Part shown: positions 35,915 through 48,400 of the stretch, in pieces
How positions within the stretch are numbered: position 1 is the stretch's first letter
Layout: every line of letters starts with the position of its first letter
From: Struthio camelus
Taxonomy: Eukaryota; Chordata; Aves; Struthioniformes; Struthionidae
DNA: 64,000 bases
Assembly: GCF_040807025.1 (NCBI RefSeq)
Contig: NC_090968.1
Coordinates: forward strand, 4,267,906-4,331,905
Direction: 5' to 3'
Program-made: the position numbers and the translations under genes
Notes under the pieces: generated by a model
Seen by the model: only the letters and a program-made list of their open reading frames with translations
Told to the model about the DNA's origin: nothing
The model's database searches: none

Positions 35915-38900
35915 CTGCAGATGAAAGAGGGGAAAGAAAGGAAAAAAGTAACAACACTGCATTTGAAAATAAGCTCTGGTGAAATATTATTTTGAAAATA
36001 ATATATCAGTCTCTTCAGTTTTTAAGTGTAACATTTGATTAATGTTTTCACTCTGGCAAAGTGATGAATCTCTAACTTCTAGTCAAGTTCTACATCTATT
36101 TAGTGTACCAAGACAATTCTCTATAATCCTAAACTACACTTATAACTTCGGGCTAATATACACACGCTCGAATCCTAAAGTACTACTGTTATCCAGGCTA
36201 GTCCAAGAACAGAGATAGATAGGTGAGGCCATGCTTCTCAAAATAGGCAATTTGAAAGGTCTTTTCCTCCCCAAATTAACAAGACTTAAACGCATACAGA
36301 GAAGAACTGAACTTGCCTGTCTGATCCGTTCCAACAGCATTCAAACTTGTCAAAAATGCAATCATTCTCATACAGTGAGCAAAGTTTACTTCTGAGGTAT
36401 TCATGCACCTGGAAAAAGATTAGTTAGATAAATTGAATGAAAATGAACATGACACGTTTGTAAAATAACCTTGATAGATTCTGTTCCAAAATAATTATAC
36501 ATCTGACAGCCATGTTTATCCCCTTACTCAGAGAGGGGCATACACAGCTCCCTCCTTTGACTGTATGGATAAAGAGCACAATTAACAGATGCATGGATTA
36601 ATATGTTCTGCTGCACAGAGATTTTAAATGAACTCAAGTAGTAGCAAGTCACTTGGGGCGGGGAAAAGATACGTCTCCCAGAACTCGGCAACTTTTCGTA
36701 ACGCTTTCCCTCTCTGAGCAGCTGTCACAATACACGTTATTTGCTTCATGGTAGGCAGCTTTCTAACTACTCTTTTAGAAGTCTTAAAGTGTCCATCAAA
36801 GTTTGCTTCTTTCTAAAAATCATGATGCAGTGACTAATCATCTTCCTATGGACGGTGAAGAGGAACCCTTCAGAAGTTTTCTTGTAAACTCCCTTGAACA
36901 CCACCACAGCAAGCTTTCAGTGTCAGCTGAAAACCCAAAGGAAAATTTTTTCTCACAAAGGACATTTTTTGCCTCCCATTTCTCCAGGAAAGAACAGGGG
37001 AATATAAAGTCAACTGAAGCCTCTAAAACAAACATGCTATCTTATGGCGGAAGATTACCTTTAAAATTCCCATTGTCTAAGAGGGAGACTTGTTATGCAG
37101 AACCAAAACCTGTGTTTGGATATGTAAGCCACCTGCAAATAGTAAGGCCCCTTGGCATATGTGTGGAACCCACTCATCTCACTGATGCTTCGTCTGGACA
37201 CAGTGGTCTATAGACAAAGATTCAATTGGTGGATCAAGATTATTAGCAAGGCTCAGCCTCTTCAAAAATGTGCATTTCTAGCCTATAACATTTTAACATT
37301 TTCATTGAATACCTGGTATGTTTCCACAGGTCTGTTTTCCATATTTAAATCCCAGATCTTCACTGATAGATAATCTCTAGTCATCATATATCGACCACTA
37401 TGGCTAAATTTGACATCAGATATGGAGGAGATGATTTCAGAGAAGAATGATCTGTTGCTAGGATCTTCTGGTTCTTCAAACACTGTACAGAAATAAGATA
37501 GCCACGTGAAGAGGCATGTTCGAGTCTCTTCCAACATAAGACATACCCAAATAAAGCAAAAATGTTCACAATACATTTGCCCTGGTGGGCTGGTCTTCCT
37601 GTGCTATACACAGTACCTCTCAGTGTGAAAGACTGGATACAATTGCTATACTCTGAACTGTTTTATTTTAACAGCAAACCATGTCACCTTCTAAATAAAT
37701 GCAGTACTTGCTAATATTTTGAGGCTTCATTCACATATATAAGACTACTAGCACAGCTACGGATCAGGCATCAAACTAAACTAGTGTTTTATCAGCTAAA
37801 GTCTGCAGGAAGCCATTCCTAGTCCTACAGTGTAGGCAGGCTCCCCCATTTAAGTTGCTTACTAGGTTAATCACTACTCTTACTCTGGAAAAGAATGAAT
37901 CTAACTCCTTAGCTAGGTTTTAGATCTATTTAAATATACTAAAGAAATACAATATACATACAACTTTCTGTTTAATGTTTTAGCATACACTTTATTGGTT
38001 GCTTAGTTTCATCTAACAGCAAAATATCAAATTCCACAAGAGAATGAACACTAGAAGGCAGAACTCACATTTTGAATGTCTGTCACAGAGTGCTGATGCT
38101 CTCATGTCACAGAGACGAATCGTTCCTTTACTGCTGCTGTATACAAATGTGTTACAGCTGTTTGGGTGGAACTCTGCAGCTGTTATCACCTCTGTCAGCT
38201 CTTCCATGTTGGCAGGCTTAATATCTACAATATCTACAGCATTTTGTTAAGAAAGTGTCTCCAGTTTTCACAACACATTTTTCAGCTTTATAAACGTATT
38301 CCCTAATGCTTCTCCAAATCACCAAATTATCTGAAATAGCCAAACGGAATTTTAAAAAGTTTGAAATTTGGAAGCAGGACAACACTTCTGTGCCAAAGAC
38401 CGCGTGGCCCAGTCACAAACTGGATAGAAACTGAAGTCCCACAATTTGTCTAGAATGCAAAACTGTAACATTGCATTCCATATCAATTTGAAGTTAATTC
38501 TTACAGCAGCAAAAGCTTGCTTTTAATAAGCAAGCTACATGTTTTGCTATACTTCAGCACTAAGTAATTCTGTACAAGTTTGTCACCCAAATTTTGCCAG
38601 GTAGGACCTTATTGTGCTTAAATTCTAATTTTATTACTGTATTATAAAGAAGGCATGTATGATTTCTGCTCAGGTTCTTAATGAATTATCTGTCCACAAA
38701 TCTTTGTTCCCAGCAATGGGGCTGAATACATATTCCTGTGAGCCTACAGCCTACAGCATTCTAAGGGGCACATACCAGAGGGGATGAAGTTAAAGGTTAC
38801 AAAGTAAAAAGGAATGAAAACATGACAGATGCTAAGGTGAGATAGGGATAAGGGCACTGCTTCTATCAGACTTGTTTCTTACTGAAAGTCAAGATCATTT

Positions 38901-41900
38901 TCTCAAGACAGCTTACTGTCATGTTGCCTTCCAAAACTGCTCATCTAACTTGAAACCTTAAACTTTTTTCCACTTTAAAAACCCATGCTGTGAAACATGG
39001 GTTTTTCAACTAGTTCTGCTTATGTTGCTCAAAGGAATCATGCTGAGCTTCCATTCCAGAAGTAAAAGTCATTAGAACTGCTACTGAGAAATAATCAGGA
39101 AATGGAGAAATATGCTATACAAAAACTCTTCATGAAAGAAAAGAAATCCAACAGGTTTTTTTGGTAATCAAATATTCCCATCATCTAAAACAATGCAAAA
39201 AAAAGATACTAAAACTTCTGTCTGTAATTTCTAGGTGCCACAGATTAATCCGCAAATCATCTGCAGATAAGTATGTTTCATAATCACTATTAATGGAGAT
39301 GGAATTGATGTGATACGTGTGAGCATTGGCAAATATTCTTCGTGGACTAGCTTCAACCATGAGGTCCATGGGCCTGAATACTGGCACCTGCAAAATACAA
39401 AGTAACGTGAAAGTCTGAGATGCAAACGTACTAAACACAATAGCATCCATGCAATCAGTCATACATACACCAAGCTGATGAAGTGATCTCAAAGTCGACT
39501 CAAATTCTGCCAGCTGGGGTTCTGGGTTACATCACAGAAAATGTGAAGTTAATCACCTAGCAGGGCATGATCCAGACAAGTTTTCCACTAAGCTACAGGG
39601 TAACCTGGGTGCCTTTAGGGGGAGGGGAAAAAAAAAAAAAACACACCCAACACACTTGAGTGTGTCCAGCTTACTTTTCACACACTAAAAACGCTCGCTC
39701 ACCTGACCTCAAATGGGAAGTGATGGCTAATTCACATAGAATGAACTACTCACCCGTAGTGTTGTAACTGTAGTAGGATCTCTATACCGTCCATCTTCTT
39801 CCTTTAAATTATAGCCCTCTGGTCTTTTGTCCCTTTCACTGATCTTCCATAACTTTATTGTTTTATCTGAAATGAAACAGCCACACAGGTTCAAATCAAA
39901 GCTCTAACAAAGACATTATTCATCTTCACAACTGATATTCTTCGACGTGTAGCCTTCAAACAAGGCCAGGCCACCTACTTGTACCAACAAAACAAAATGA
40001 AAAACTACTGCTTGGAAATAAGAACTTCATTTGGATAGAAACGTTGCTTCACCTCAAACTTACAAAAAGAAAACAGGACAAGATAAAATACTTTAAAGAG
40101 GCCTCCTCCACAGTTTGTTCTTTTTAGAAAAAACTACCATAGCAAGTTTCAGTTCGAATCAGGATTATTACCAATGACTGCTCTCACAGATGCAGTTATA
40201 CACATATGAAGATACTGAATGACAGCAACATTCCTTTGCTGTAAAGCAACCAAATCAAGAAATCACTAATATACTGCTCCGTGTTGCAGGAATTTTCTAT
40301 CAATATAAGAAGGAACAGCAGCATATTTAAATAGTATGACTCTTGTGTAGCCAAATCCTTAGATACTTGCAAGTTACTTAAAAATAACTTGTTACCAAAT
40401 CTTTTGGAACTGGGGAGGATTAGACAAAATCCTAATAATGAACCTAGTTAAAGTTAAATTTTGCACATTCACATATGGTTAAGTCATAACTTACCGTTTG
40501 TAGACAGTAGAAACTGAGCAGCATTTTTCTGGGGTAACCACCTAATTTTGTTGATCTTCTCTTCAATTTCTAAACTTTTCAAGTAGTCAAACTCTGGTTC
40601 ATGGCTTTGAAAGGTACTGTAAACATTGTATTCTCCCCTACTGTGAGACTGAGTTTTGTTCTAAAAAGAAAATTAAATGATCAAGATGTATATGCAGTAT
40701 ACACAATGCTTTGCGAGGGCTGCAGGCAGAGGACAGAACTAGGTATTCACACAGCACGTACATAGGCAGATAGCTAATTAGAATAAGAATAGGTTAAGAC
40801 TTCTGAATTCTATTATAGCCTATGCCAGATTTACTGCGAGTATCCTGTGGTTTACAACTTGCCTTATTTTAAAAGCCTGCAGAACAGAAAATGAGAATCA
40901 TCTCTTGCAAGAGCTTGATTAGAATTTCTACTATTTTGGTTAAGAAAGCACCGAAGAGGAAAGTTACTGTGGCAGCTCTTGATTCCTAGAATTTCCAGAA
41001 ACTCCCCTCAGCCATGTGATTAGTTATCACACACATCTACAGCAAGTTCACTTTCCCTTCTTGTATTAACTCAAAGCAGCTGAAATTACAAACTAACTTT
41101 TTACCTAAATATTCTAGGCATGAGTGTGTTGGTAAGGGGTTTTTGTTCCATTTTGTTGTTGTTGTTGAAAACCCAAAAATCTGAATTATTCTCTCATCTT
41201 TAACTACATCTCATCTTAGTTTCCTCAGGAAGATACTCTCCAAAAGAAACTTAGCCACACATACGGCAAACCTACTCTGTGGGTAAGCTCAGGTTGCTAG
41301 GCTCACCATGGGAATTCCCACATGCAACCACTAAGTGTATACAAGCAGTCTGCAATTCTGATTTGTAAACTCCTCAATCCCTGAAAACTTCTAATCTGTT
41401 TTTAAGGAGCCTTCTTTCTTCCTCCTTATTCTGCAAACAAGGGGGAGGGGGGAACACCTCAGCTCAGTACGTCTTTGACCTTAAAAGTCATATCCGCAAT
41501 TAGCCTAAGGACGAAAGAACTGTTTGGAAAAGTGAAAAACATCTTAGCTTGCATATTTCCTCTTCCTTCTAAAAGGGATGCTTTAGACAGTGCACCAGTA
41601 CTGCACTGCAGGGACTGTGAACCTTAAATGCCTTCCAGCAGGTATGGTGCAGAGAAGAAACCAGAACCATTTCTGAAACTGTTCACTAGGTACAACTGAA
41701 ATCACTTCAAGCTTCACTGTGTGATACATGTTCTTGTTCCATGCATTTCAAGGGGCTGCACCATCAGATGCCTTTCTTGTGATACATTCTTGACAAGGGA
41801 TGTTGTTCCTTCTTTTATATCTGTCTCATGTCCATCCATTCATTTCATCCCTTAACACCTCACTCAGATACTTCTTGATATGATCCTTGCTAGCCCACAT

Positions 41901-44900
41901 TTGTCACAGTCCTTGCATCATATTCTCTTGCTTCACACCCTTATATTAACAGCTGGCAGGAATTCATACATTTTACAATAAGCTGTGGGGGAGGGGGAAG
42001 GGAAAGGAAGAAAAATGCCTTGGAAATAAAGTTTGGCACTAGAATATTGTACCACACCTATCAATTATACTTTCCCACCCTAGAGAACGGAAGGAACTTT
42101 GTTCCGAGTCTCAGTAAGACCTAACAAGTTAAGCAGGGTCACTACATTGAACAGGAGACTTCCAAAGTAAATCTATTGTGCTTTAGGAAATGCTGGTTAT
42201 GATTCCGTGTTCTTTCCTTCAGCTCAGCACTCCCCACAATGATTCAGCCTTAAATATATTTCTTGGGTATTCTGTTGAAACTATACAGGACTAGACAGTA
42301 GAATAATATATTAAATCCATCCCTGGGATAGAAAGCAAGACTTAAGCCACTGGATCATCCTACGGTACTCAAAATTCAAAACAAGAAGAGGTGTTGGCCC
42401 AACTACCTTACGTTAAATTCCAAATTAGGTAATTACAGGCTGTGTACACAGATTCCTCCTTCAGTTTCAATTAGATACATAAGACTAAGACAGGAAATGA
42501 ATACTGTAATATTACTTGCTTTATGTTGCAGAACAGCTGCCACATTCCAGCCCAAAGATGGCAGTATTTTAGTAGTGAGTAAAGTCACACAAGCTTGTGT
42601 AACTCTATAAAGAGCAATTGTATTTTAGTGGTTTTCTTCCTGTATGTACAGTTTGCAAAGCACTTTGGAACGCAACATGATGGAAGGTGGTACATGAATC
42701 TACCCAAAATGCTTCACAATTGCCTTGTAGATAATCTTGTACCTAAAACGTGCTGTAGACAGGCATGCCTATGACACAACCACCTATAATGTGTGTTAAG
42801 GAATATAGTTCCAGTGTTCATTCCCTGAACACTGAGGAGGTCAGTTTATGTCAAAACCAATTGTATGAGACTGAATCTGATGACCCAGATGGTCCTTACT
42901 AGACCCAAATTCCCAGATCAAAAGGGCATAAGAGCCATGGGTTATGCATCAAAAATTAAAGGAGTCAATTATTAAAAGACAACCCACTTAAGATGCAATT
43001 AGCTCTTTAAAACTTTAACTAAATTGAAAAGTAAATTGAAGCAAGCTAAAGGAAGCAAACTAAAGCCTGAAATTTAAGCAAGCAAGAGTTTGTGCCTGAT
43101 TTTTAAACTACAGGAAAATTATAGTAAAGATACTCTGCATATTATGTTAATCTCAAAGCCTAGCCAAAGAAACTTTGCATGAAGCTAGTCAGTCAGGCAA
43201 ACCCCACTAGGTGGCATCAACTGACCAAAATGATTTATGTGCAAAGACAAGTTGCTGCTGCTGTACAAGCAGGAAGAGTGAAACAAGGAACTCTTTCTGG
43301 GGAACTGTGGAATTCTTGTGATGTGGGATTTTTCGAATTAGGACTAAACGAAACACTGAGAAAACAAGTAACATCATGACTTTTCTAGGCAAAGAGATGA
43401 CAAAACTACCTTTTTATCCTCCCTCTGAAATAAATTCTAATCAAGTCAACTTCTAAATATGGCCTTAGTTAAACCCACCGCTCCATCTCAACTTTCCGAC
43501 CTTTGAGGTGGGAGTAGAGACCCTTCCCTGGTATCAGGAAGGTGGTTGTCTAAAATTCTCTGGTGAACAAAAGAAATATAAAATGAAAAGATGACTAGTA
43601 CTATAACCTAACTGTAGTAGGTTATACTACAGTATAACCTACTACACTTAGTACTATAACCTAACTGGCTTGCTGTAGCAGGGAAGGTTTTAAAAAATTC
43701 TCACAAGATACAGAAGATTACAATAGCTTTCATAATATTTGGAAGCCGTGCTCCTAGCTTCCTTTGGCACTGCAATGTCTTGAAATGCTCTGAAACTAAC
43801 AAGAAAACTTAAGAACGGACTTCAGAACTTAAATTCTTCCTGAAATGGTATCTTTGGTTCACATACAGATAATATTAAATGGATTCAGTTCTCAGGAGCT
43901 TTTTTCCCCTCTGATTTTAGTATTAGCTGAGCTACTCACTGCATAAAACATCTTATAAAGAATTAAAAAAAAATACAGCTTCAAGCTTGTATCTCAGAGT
44001 GTCCCACAAAAATAAAATTAACAGAAAATATTTAGTAATATCTACTGATAAAAAACAAATTGCTTTGGTTGTCAGTTAGATTAATAATAAGCCTTGCTAT
44101 TGCTTATACACAAATACTAATGTTGATTGCTTATTTTAATATGAGCGCAATAACTTCTAGTATTAAAACCATGTTTTATCTCCTCTGAAGACCAAACAAA
44201 AGATTAAAGCAAGAGATGCTGTATTATTTTGCTGAGGAATAAAAATAAGCCTATTTTACTGGACAGTCATTTCTAATTCAGGATTGAGGAAAATGCACTG
44301 CTTGTGTAAACATGTGTAAACATGAAAGCTAGGTAAGCAAATGTGCAGAGAAATCAGCTTATATTCTAAAAGAAGAGATGGAGGAATTCTGTACCTGATG
44401 CAGAGATGGGATGCATCAGAGAAATGCAGATCTCATGGGGGACAAAAGCTGTAATCAGTTAGTATATTTACAGCATAAATTAAAAGTAAATACATCAAAT
44501 GCAGCAATTCAAACTGTTTGTATTCACTACAGAGGGACACCGACCCATCCCACAAACATATTTGGGGGGGGGAGGGGGGATTTCTGAAGGCACTGATGTT
44601 TACTAGTTTGACTCCTCTATACTGAAAATTACTTTCCTTCAATGTTTTTCACTGCTGTACTTAGCATTATGTACTAAATAATACTACCAACAAATACTCT
44701 TCTGCATAAAAGACAAAGCAGTTCATAGTAGGTTGTTTGAATGTTAACTTCAAATATGAGCACAAGGAGTGTGGACGTGAAGAAAAACTCCAGCTCCTCC
44801 TCAAAAACAGCATGAAGGATGCAGTCCTATGGCTTTTAAAGAGAACTCCCCCTAGCACTAAGACTTTCATGTGACACATTTTAACTAGCAGAAAGTCTTA

Positions 44901-45442
44901 TTCCTTTAAAGGAATAAATGTTGACAAGAGCCTTAAACTATTTTACCCAATTGATCTCAGAACGGAAGAGGCCATTCTCCCGACTACAGAGAAATCTGAA
45001 ATAATCACCACCACGTAAAGCATTGTTAAATAACCACTTCTAGCTTTCCCAAGGTCTTCCGGCGTCCCATCGCATTGCCCATTTTTATCTTCACTTTAAG
45101 CAGTAGCCTAGACCACAGCTAAAGGCTGACATCTTACAACTGAAGTCATTTCTAACACTGTCAACCAAGTTTTAAATAAATAATTTACTTTTCAATTTTA
45201 GAATTTTAATCACTTCAATTACACAGGCATACAGTTTTCCTAAAATTTGTTATAAAATCACACACTTCCTCTTTAAAAAGAAAATAAATAGGAACAGAGG
45301 AAAATATTTAATATGCTTATACGCTTTAAGGAGTTAGCACTCACCTCCTGCTCCTGTTGAAAGATGACAACTCTACCTCCTTTGTCTCCTGTCGCTAGTA
45401 ACTCTCCAGAATGGTTAAATTCTACCGTAGAAATTATATCCG
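35635..45442 (-). CDS. PPP2R2A: PPP2R2A, PP2A B55-alpha subunit, exons 3-10 (5' end off window)
   Basis: Regulatory B subunit that directs the PP2A A-C core enzyme to substrates in the cytoplasm and nucleus (mitotic exit, tau, p107, Akt). Coding exons on the minus strand are 45442-45345, 40660-40495, 39866-39754, 39387-39210, 38233-38069, 37482-37313, 36408-36317 and 35914-35635: 1262 nt, encoding the end of Ala28 to Asn447 plus TAG, the human length exactly. It is a seven-bladed WD40 propeller; blade signatures include NEKxW-like [23 protein letters not shown] and NLYIFQD. Substrate-groove residues K48, D197 and L225 are present. From memory, differences from human are I63T, V356I and V446M only. 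Exons 1-2 (residues 1-27) were not found. Intron 9 uses a GC donor. Confidence 0.97.
36317..36408 (-). CDS. PPP2R2A: PPP2R2A exon 9 (GC donor)
   Basis: Acceptor TTTTCCAG|GTG. Encodes residues 325-354, [20 protein letters not shown] and [10 protein letters not shown], plus two bases of Ser355. The donor reads GACAG|GCAAGT, a GC donor with otherwise ideal consensus; no GT alternative keeps the frame. Confidence 0.96.
37313..37482 (-). CDS. PPP2R2A: PPP2R2A exon 8
   Basis: Acceptor CTGTACAG|TG, donor CAG|GTATTC. Encodes residues 269-324, [20 protein letters not shown] to RPVETYQ. Confidence 0.97.
38069..38233 (-). CDS. PPP2R2A: PPP2R2A exon 7
   Basis: Acceptor GCTGTAG|ATATT, donor AAAAT|GTGAGT. 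Encodes residues 214-267, [20 protein letters not shown] to DRHSK, with L225. A second TAG lies 9 bases inside the exon. Confidence 0.96.
39210..39387 (-). CDS. PPP2R2A: PPP2R2A exon 6
   Basis: Acceptor TTTTGCAG|GTG, donor TTTTA|GTATCT. Encodes residues 154-212, [20 protein letters not shown] to ITDRSF, including D197 in [10 protein letters not shown]. Intron 5 upstream is only 366 bases. Confidence 0.97.
39754..39866 (-). CDS. PPP2R2A: PPP2R2A exon 5
   Basis: Acceptor ATTTCAG|AT, donor CGG|GTGAGT. Encodes residues 117-153, [20 protein letters not shown] and on to TTLR, covering the insert that packs on the scaffold subunit. Confidence 0.97.
40495..40660 (-). CDS. PPP2R2A: PPP2R2A exon 4
   Basis: Acceptor TTTTTAG|AAC (a TAG acceptor), donor AACG|GTAAGT. 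Encodes residues 61-115 ([20 protein letters not shown] onward to FLLSTN). Thr63 replaces the human Ile. Confidence 0.97.
42095..42705 (+). repeat. Near full-length 5S-rRNA-derived SINE (AmnSINE1 type)
   Basis: The head carries 5S rRNA promoter-region remnants: GTTAAGCAGGGTC, then ACAGGAGACTTCC and TTGTGCTTTAGG. These parallel the 5S 'aagcagggtc...gggagacc...gtgctgtagg' order. About 420 bases on is a Deu-like segment, CAGCTGCCACATTCCAGCCC then AAGATGGCAGTATTTTAGTA. The tail is GCAAAGCACTTTGGAACG...GATGGAAGGTGGTACAT. The length of about 600 bases matches my recollection of AmnSINE1. Old and diverged; inserted in plus orientation, antisense to PPP2R2A. Confidence 0.65.
42830..42930 (+). repeat. 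Possible CR1-like LINE 3' end
   Basis: TCTGATGACCCAGATGGTCC then TTACTAGACCCAAATTCCCA resembles the CR1 3' end ('gatgaccccagaggtcccttccaacctaaattctatg'). It is weak. Confidence 0.35.
43595..43668. repeat. Perfect 16-bp palindrome between 18-bp direct repeats
   Basis: Arms TGTAGTAGGTTATACT (43613-43628) and AGTATAACCTACTACA (43631-43646) are perfectly complementary around a two-base centre. TAGTACTATAACCTAACT occurs on both sides (43596-43613 and 43650-43667). Lies in PPP2R2A intron 3. Confidence 0.9.
45345..45442 (-). CDS. PPP2R2A: PPP2R2A exon 3
   Basis: Acceptor CTATGCAG|CG and donor GAG|GTGAGT. Encodes the last two bases of Ala28, then residues 29-60: [20 protein letters not shown] and [12 protein letters not shown], the first propeller blade, with K48. 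Confidence 0.97.
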
Positions 45443-48400
45443 CTGCATAGGAACAAGGATAAACCCCACAAATTAATTCTCCTTCTAAATATTAAATGGC
45501 CAAGAAAGCTACGATTAAGAAAAAAAGAAAATTAATACTTCAGTGCCTTAATACTTATGTTACAAAACACAAACAGGAGTTTCCCTAAAAACATAGGACG
45601 TTTTAAAATGATATACATCTGAAAAAATCAATTACCAGTCTGCAGCACCAGAGTTAAGTTCAGTGTGTTCACTGAATATTTTGGAGGGTTTGTGTATAAG
45701 CACACACATGTACTGTACCTTGGTTTTCTCTGTTCCTTCTTGATAGAAGGACTGGACACATGCTCATTACCCATCTGATCTCAAAGGTGTTGTGTACCTT
45801 CCCCCCCCCACCACCACCCTTTAAGGACTCTACACACATTTGAGAACTTCAGCAAAACTTCCTCGAGTGAGGATGTTCAGACATCAGCATCTTAAGGAAT
45901 ACAAGGAGGTGGAACAGAAACAGCTACAGAAAGTTAGGATTTGAGTTCAGACTGACTAAAAAAAACTTTAGTATCACTTTTCTGGATGAAGAAGGTTTAC
46001 ATTACTACAAATATTTTTATAAGAATGTTTATACTAAGTGTGAATATGCATATAAAAATTGGTCATGTCTAATAGCAAACTGATCTGTTTATAGCGCAAA
46101 AATGCATTTTGTGAGATAAAAAGGACCACTCTTTGAGCAACAGCTTCATCAAATTGCAATTGCTCTTACAAGAGCGTCTATAAAAATTTAGATTTCTGGA
46201 AAAGGAAGTACCTAAGATTTTTACACGTGCAAGTCCAGGCTATTTTGCCTTCATTCTTAGACCAACGCAGATAAAGCAATGTATCCAAGTTTTCTGTTGG
46301 AAGGTTTCTCCATTCTCTGTTTTAGAGTTCAAAAGAAAGCAAGTCCAGTACCTGTTCTACATACTGAAAGCTACTACTAAATAAAAGACATTGTCTGAAC
46401 TTATAACAGGAAGTACTCTGCAGCATATCAGGAAAGCATCTTATGCTAGAAAGCAGTAGGTTTATTCCATTTTGAGGTAAAACAGGTAACTTTTTCTCTT
46501 ATTTATTTAAATACCATGGTGAAGCTTACATCATCCTTGGGTTGTCTCAAACATGGGCGGTGGCCTCTAAGGACATTAGCAAGCTGTTCTTTTCCAATAA
46601 CTGCATTACACAGCAGCTACAAGCATACAAGTCTGTCTCAAAACTGCACAATGCAAAGACAACCTAGACAAGCAGGCCAAATGCTGCTGCAGAATCCTCA
46701 AACAGAGGCAAAAGATGCAGAGTCAGATTCTTGGCATGAACAGTTATATAGAGCTCAGTTCTGTTTTCTAATACACAGCATAGATCGCCACAGAAGAAAG
46801 AAGAGATACAGGTTTATCCTATCACAGTTGACCTTACCATGATTATATGGAACTGCAGAAACACAAACAGGCTGAAATTTCTCCAAGAATACAGTGTTAA
46901 GTACATAAATAGGATATAAGCTTGTATGTAAATATACCAGTGTCCAGATCACGCATGGAAAAACCTCAGTCTGAGCGCACTTAAATATATGTTTTTCCCC
47001 CCCCTGGAAAATTACTGTTACTTCATACATTCATTCACATATTTGTGAACAAGATGAAATGATTTCTCTCTCACATTTGTAAGATTTAAAATGCAGACCA
47101 TTTAGATGAAGATATGGCACTCAGTGTTTACCTTTCACGGGTGGACATGGTATAGAGACAACATACAAGTAATCAAATTCAATACATATGAAAAGAAGTG
47201 CAAACCAAGCAGTCTACTTTTGACTGTTCCATACAATGCAAACCATGTTGTTGTAATCATATGATAAAAGGAGGCCTCGAGAGTTATCAAATAATTTAAG
47301 AAAAACAAGGTAAGTCATCTTTCAATAGTGACTAGTATACAGAAGAATAACTTATTTTAAAAACACGTTCAGAAATGTAACACTGCAAGCTAAGCCAGTC
47401 TTAGAATGGAGATGATAACATGGCAATTTATCAGCAGACCTAAGCCGGGAGGAGGAAGAAAAGCAAAGAAGAATTGGCTCTAAAAATCTAAACACAGAAT
47501 AGATGGATAAATTCATCATAGTACTTATTTGATTGATGAAAAAAAAAATCACTGAAAAGTCAAAATCCTACAGATCAAAGCCTTAAGGCTTTTACAAGGT
47601 CAAAAGCCTCAGGCTTGAAGCCTAATTATTACAATACACAGCAACAAAGAAATTTTACATTAAGGGATAAAAAGTAAATTTTCTGAAGTCTGTTGATTTA
47701 ATATATTCTGTATTTAATAGTTACACAAGTGTTACGTAGTGGAAAGCTAACCACTTGCCAACTTTTCTGCAACAATCCTAAACAGTCTCACTTTTTGCAT
47801 TTGTATTTTAACTTTCAAGATCACTCCTTAAACACTATTTCACTCAGCCTGAAGTAGGCCTTCCAATCCAAGTTTTCTCTCATCTTGATTTTCATTCCTA
47901 ATACTTCAGTGAATCATACATATGCACAAAACTTGATATCAGTGATCGGCAAGTTGATGCAGCTCCTGTTTTTATAGGCTTAGCTGCATGAACCTCCATC
48001 AGTGAATGGACTTTCAGCACTAACATCCTCCCCACACCTCCAAGATAAAAACAGCATGCTCAGTTAGTGGTGGCAAGGGACTTGAAACTCTTCAATGCCT
48101 GATCAACTATCTAGAAGATGTTTTCAAGTACTTGGACCAATTCTATTTTAAGAAAGAAAAAATTCATTCCTTATTAGCACTCACAACAGCAAATTAATAA
48201 TTCATTTTTAAACTAAGGATGCATATATAGAGCCTAGTGCACCTTCTATACTGTAAGCTTTAACTGCTCCTTCTCCAAGGACAAAATAAATGTGCTAAAA
48301 AAAATAGGCAGAAAAATGCTTTCTTATTAACTCATCTCAAAACAGAGCTGAAATGCATATTTTATACAAAATCAGTACTGGAAAGTAAAGCAACCAAACA

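Larger units (their letters stand above)
40661..45344 (-). other. PPP2R2A: PPP2R2A intron 3, 4.7 kb
   Basis: No exon is seen. It contains a 5S-derived SINE (42095-42705), a possible CR1-like fragment (42830-42930) and a palindrome with flanking direct repeats (43595-43668). Confidence 0.85.

Noticed and set aside
36803-37213. 136-codon plus-strand open frame in PPP2R2A intron 8
   Set aside because: Antisense in an intron, no homology recognised, length compatible with chance.
48241-48300. AAGGAGCAGT word resembling part of PPP2R2A exon 2
   Set aside because: Only about ten bases match; the surrounding residues, phase and donor do not.
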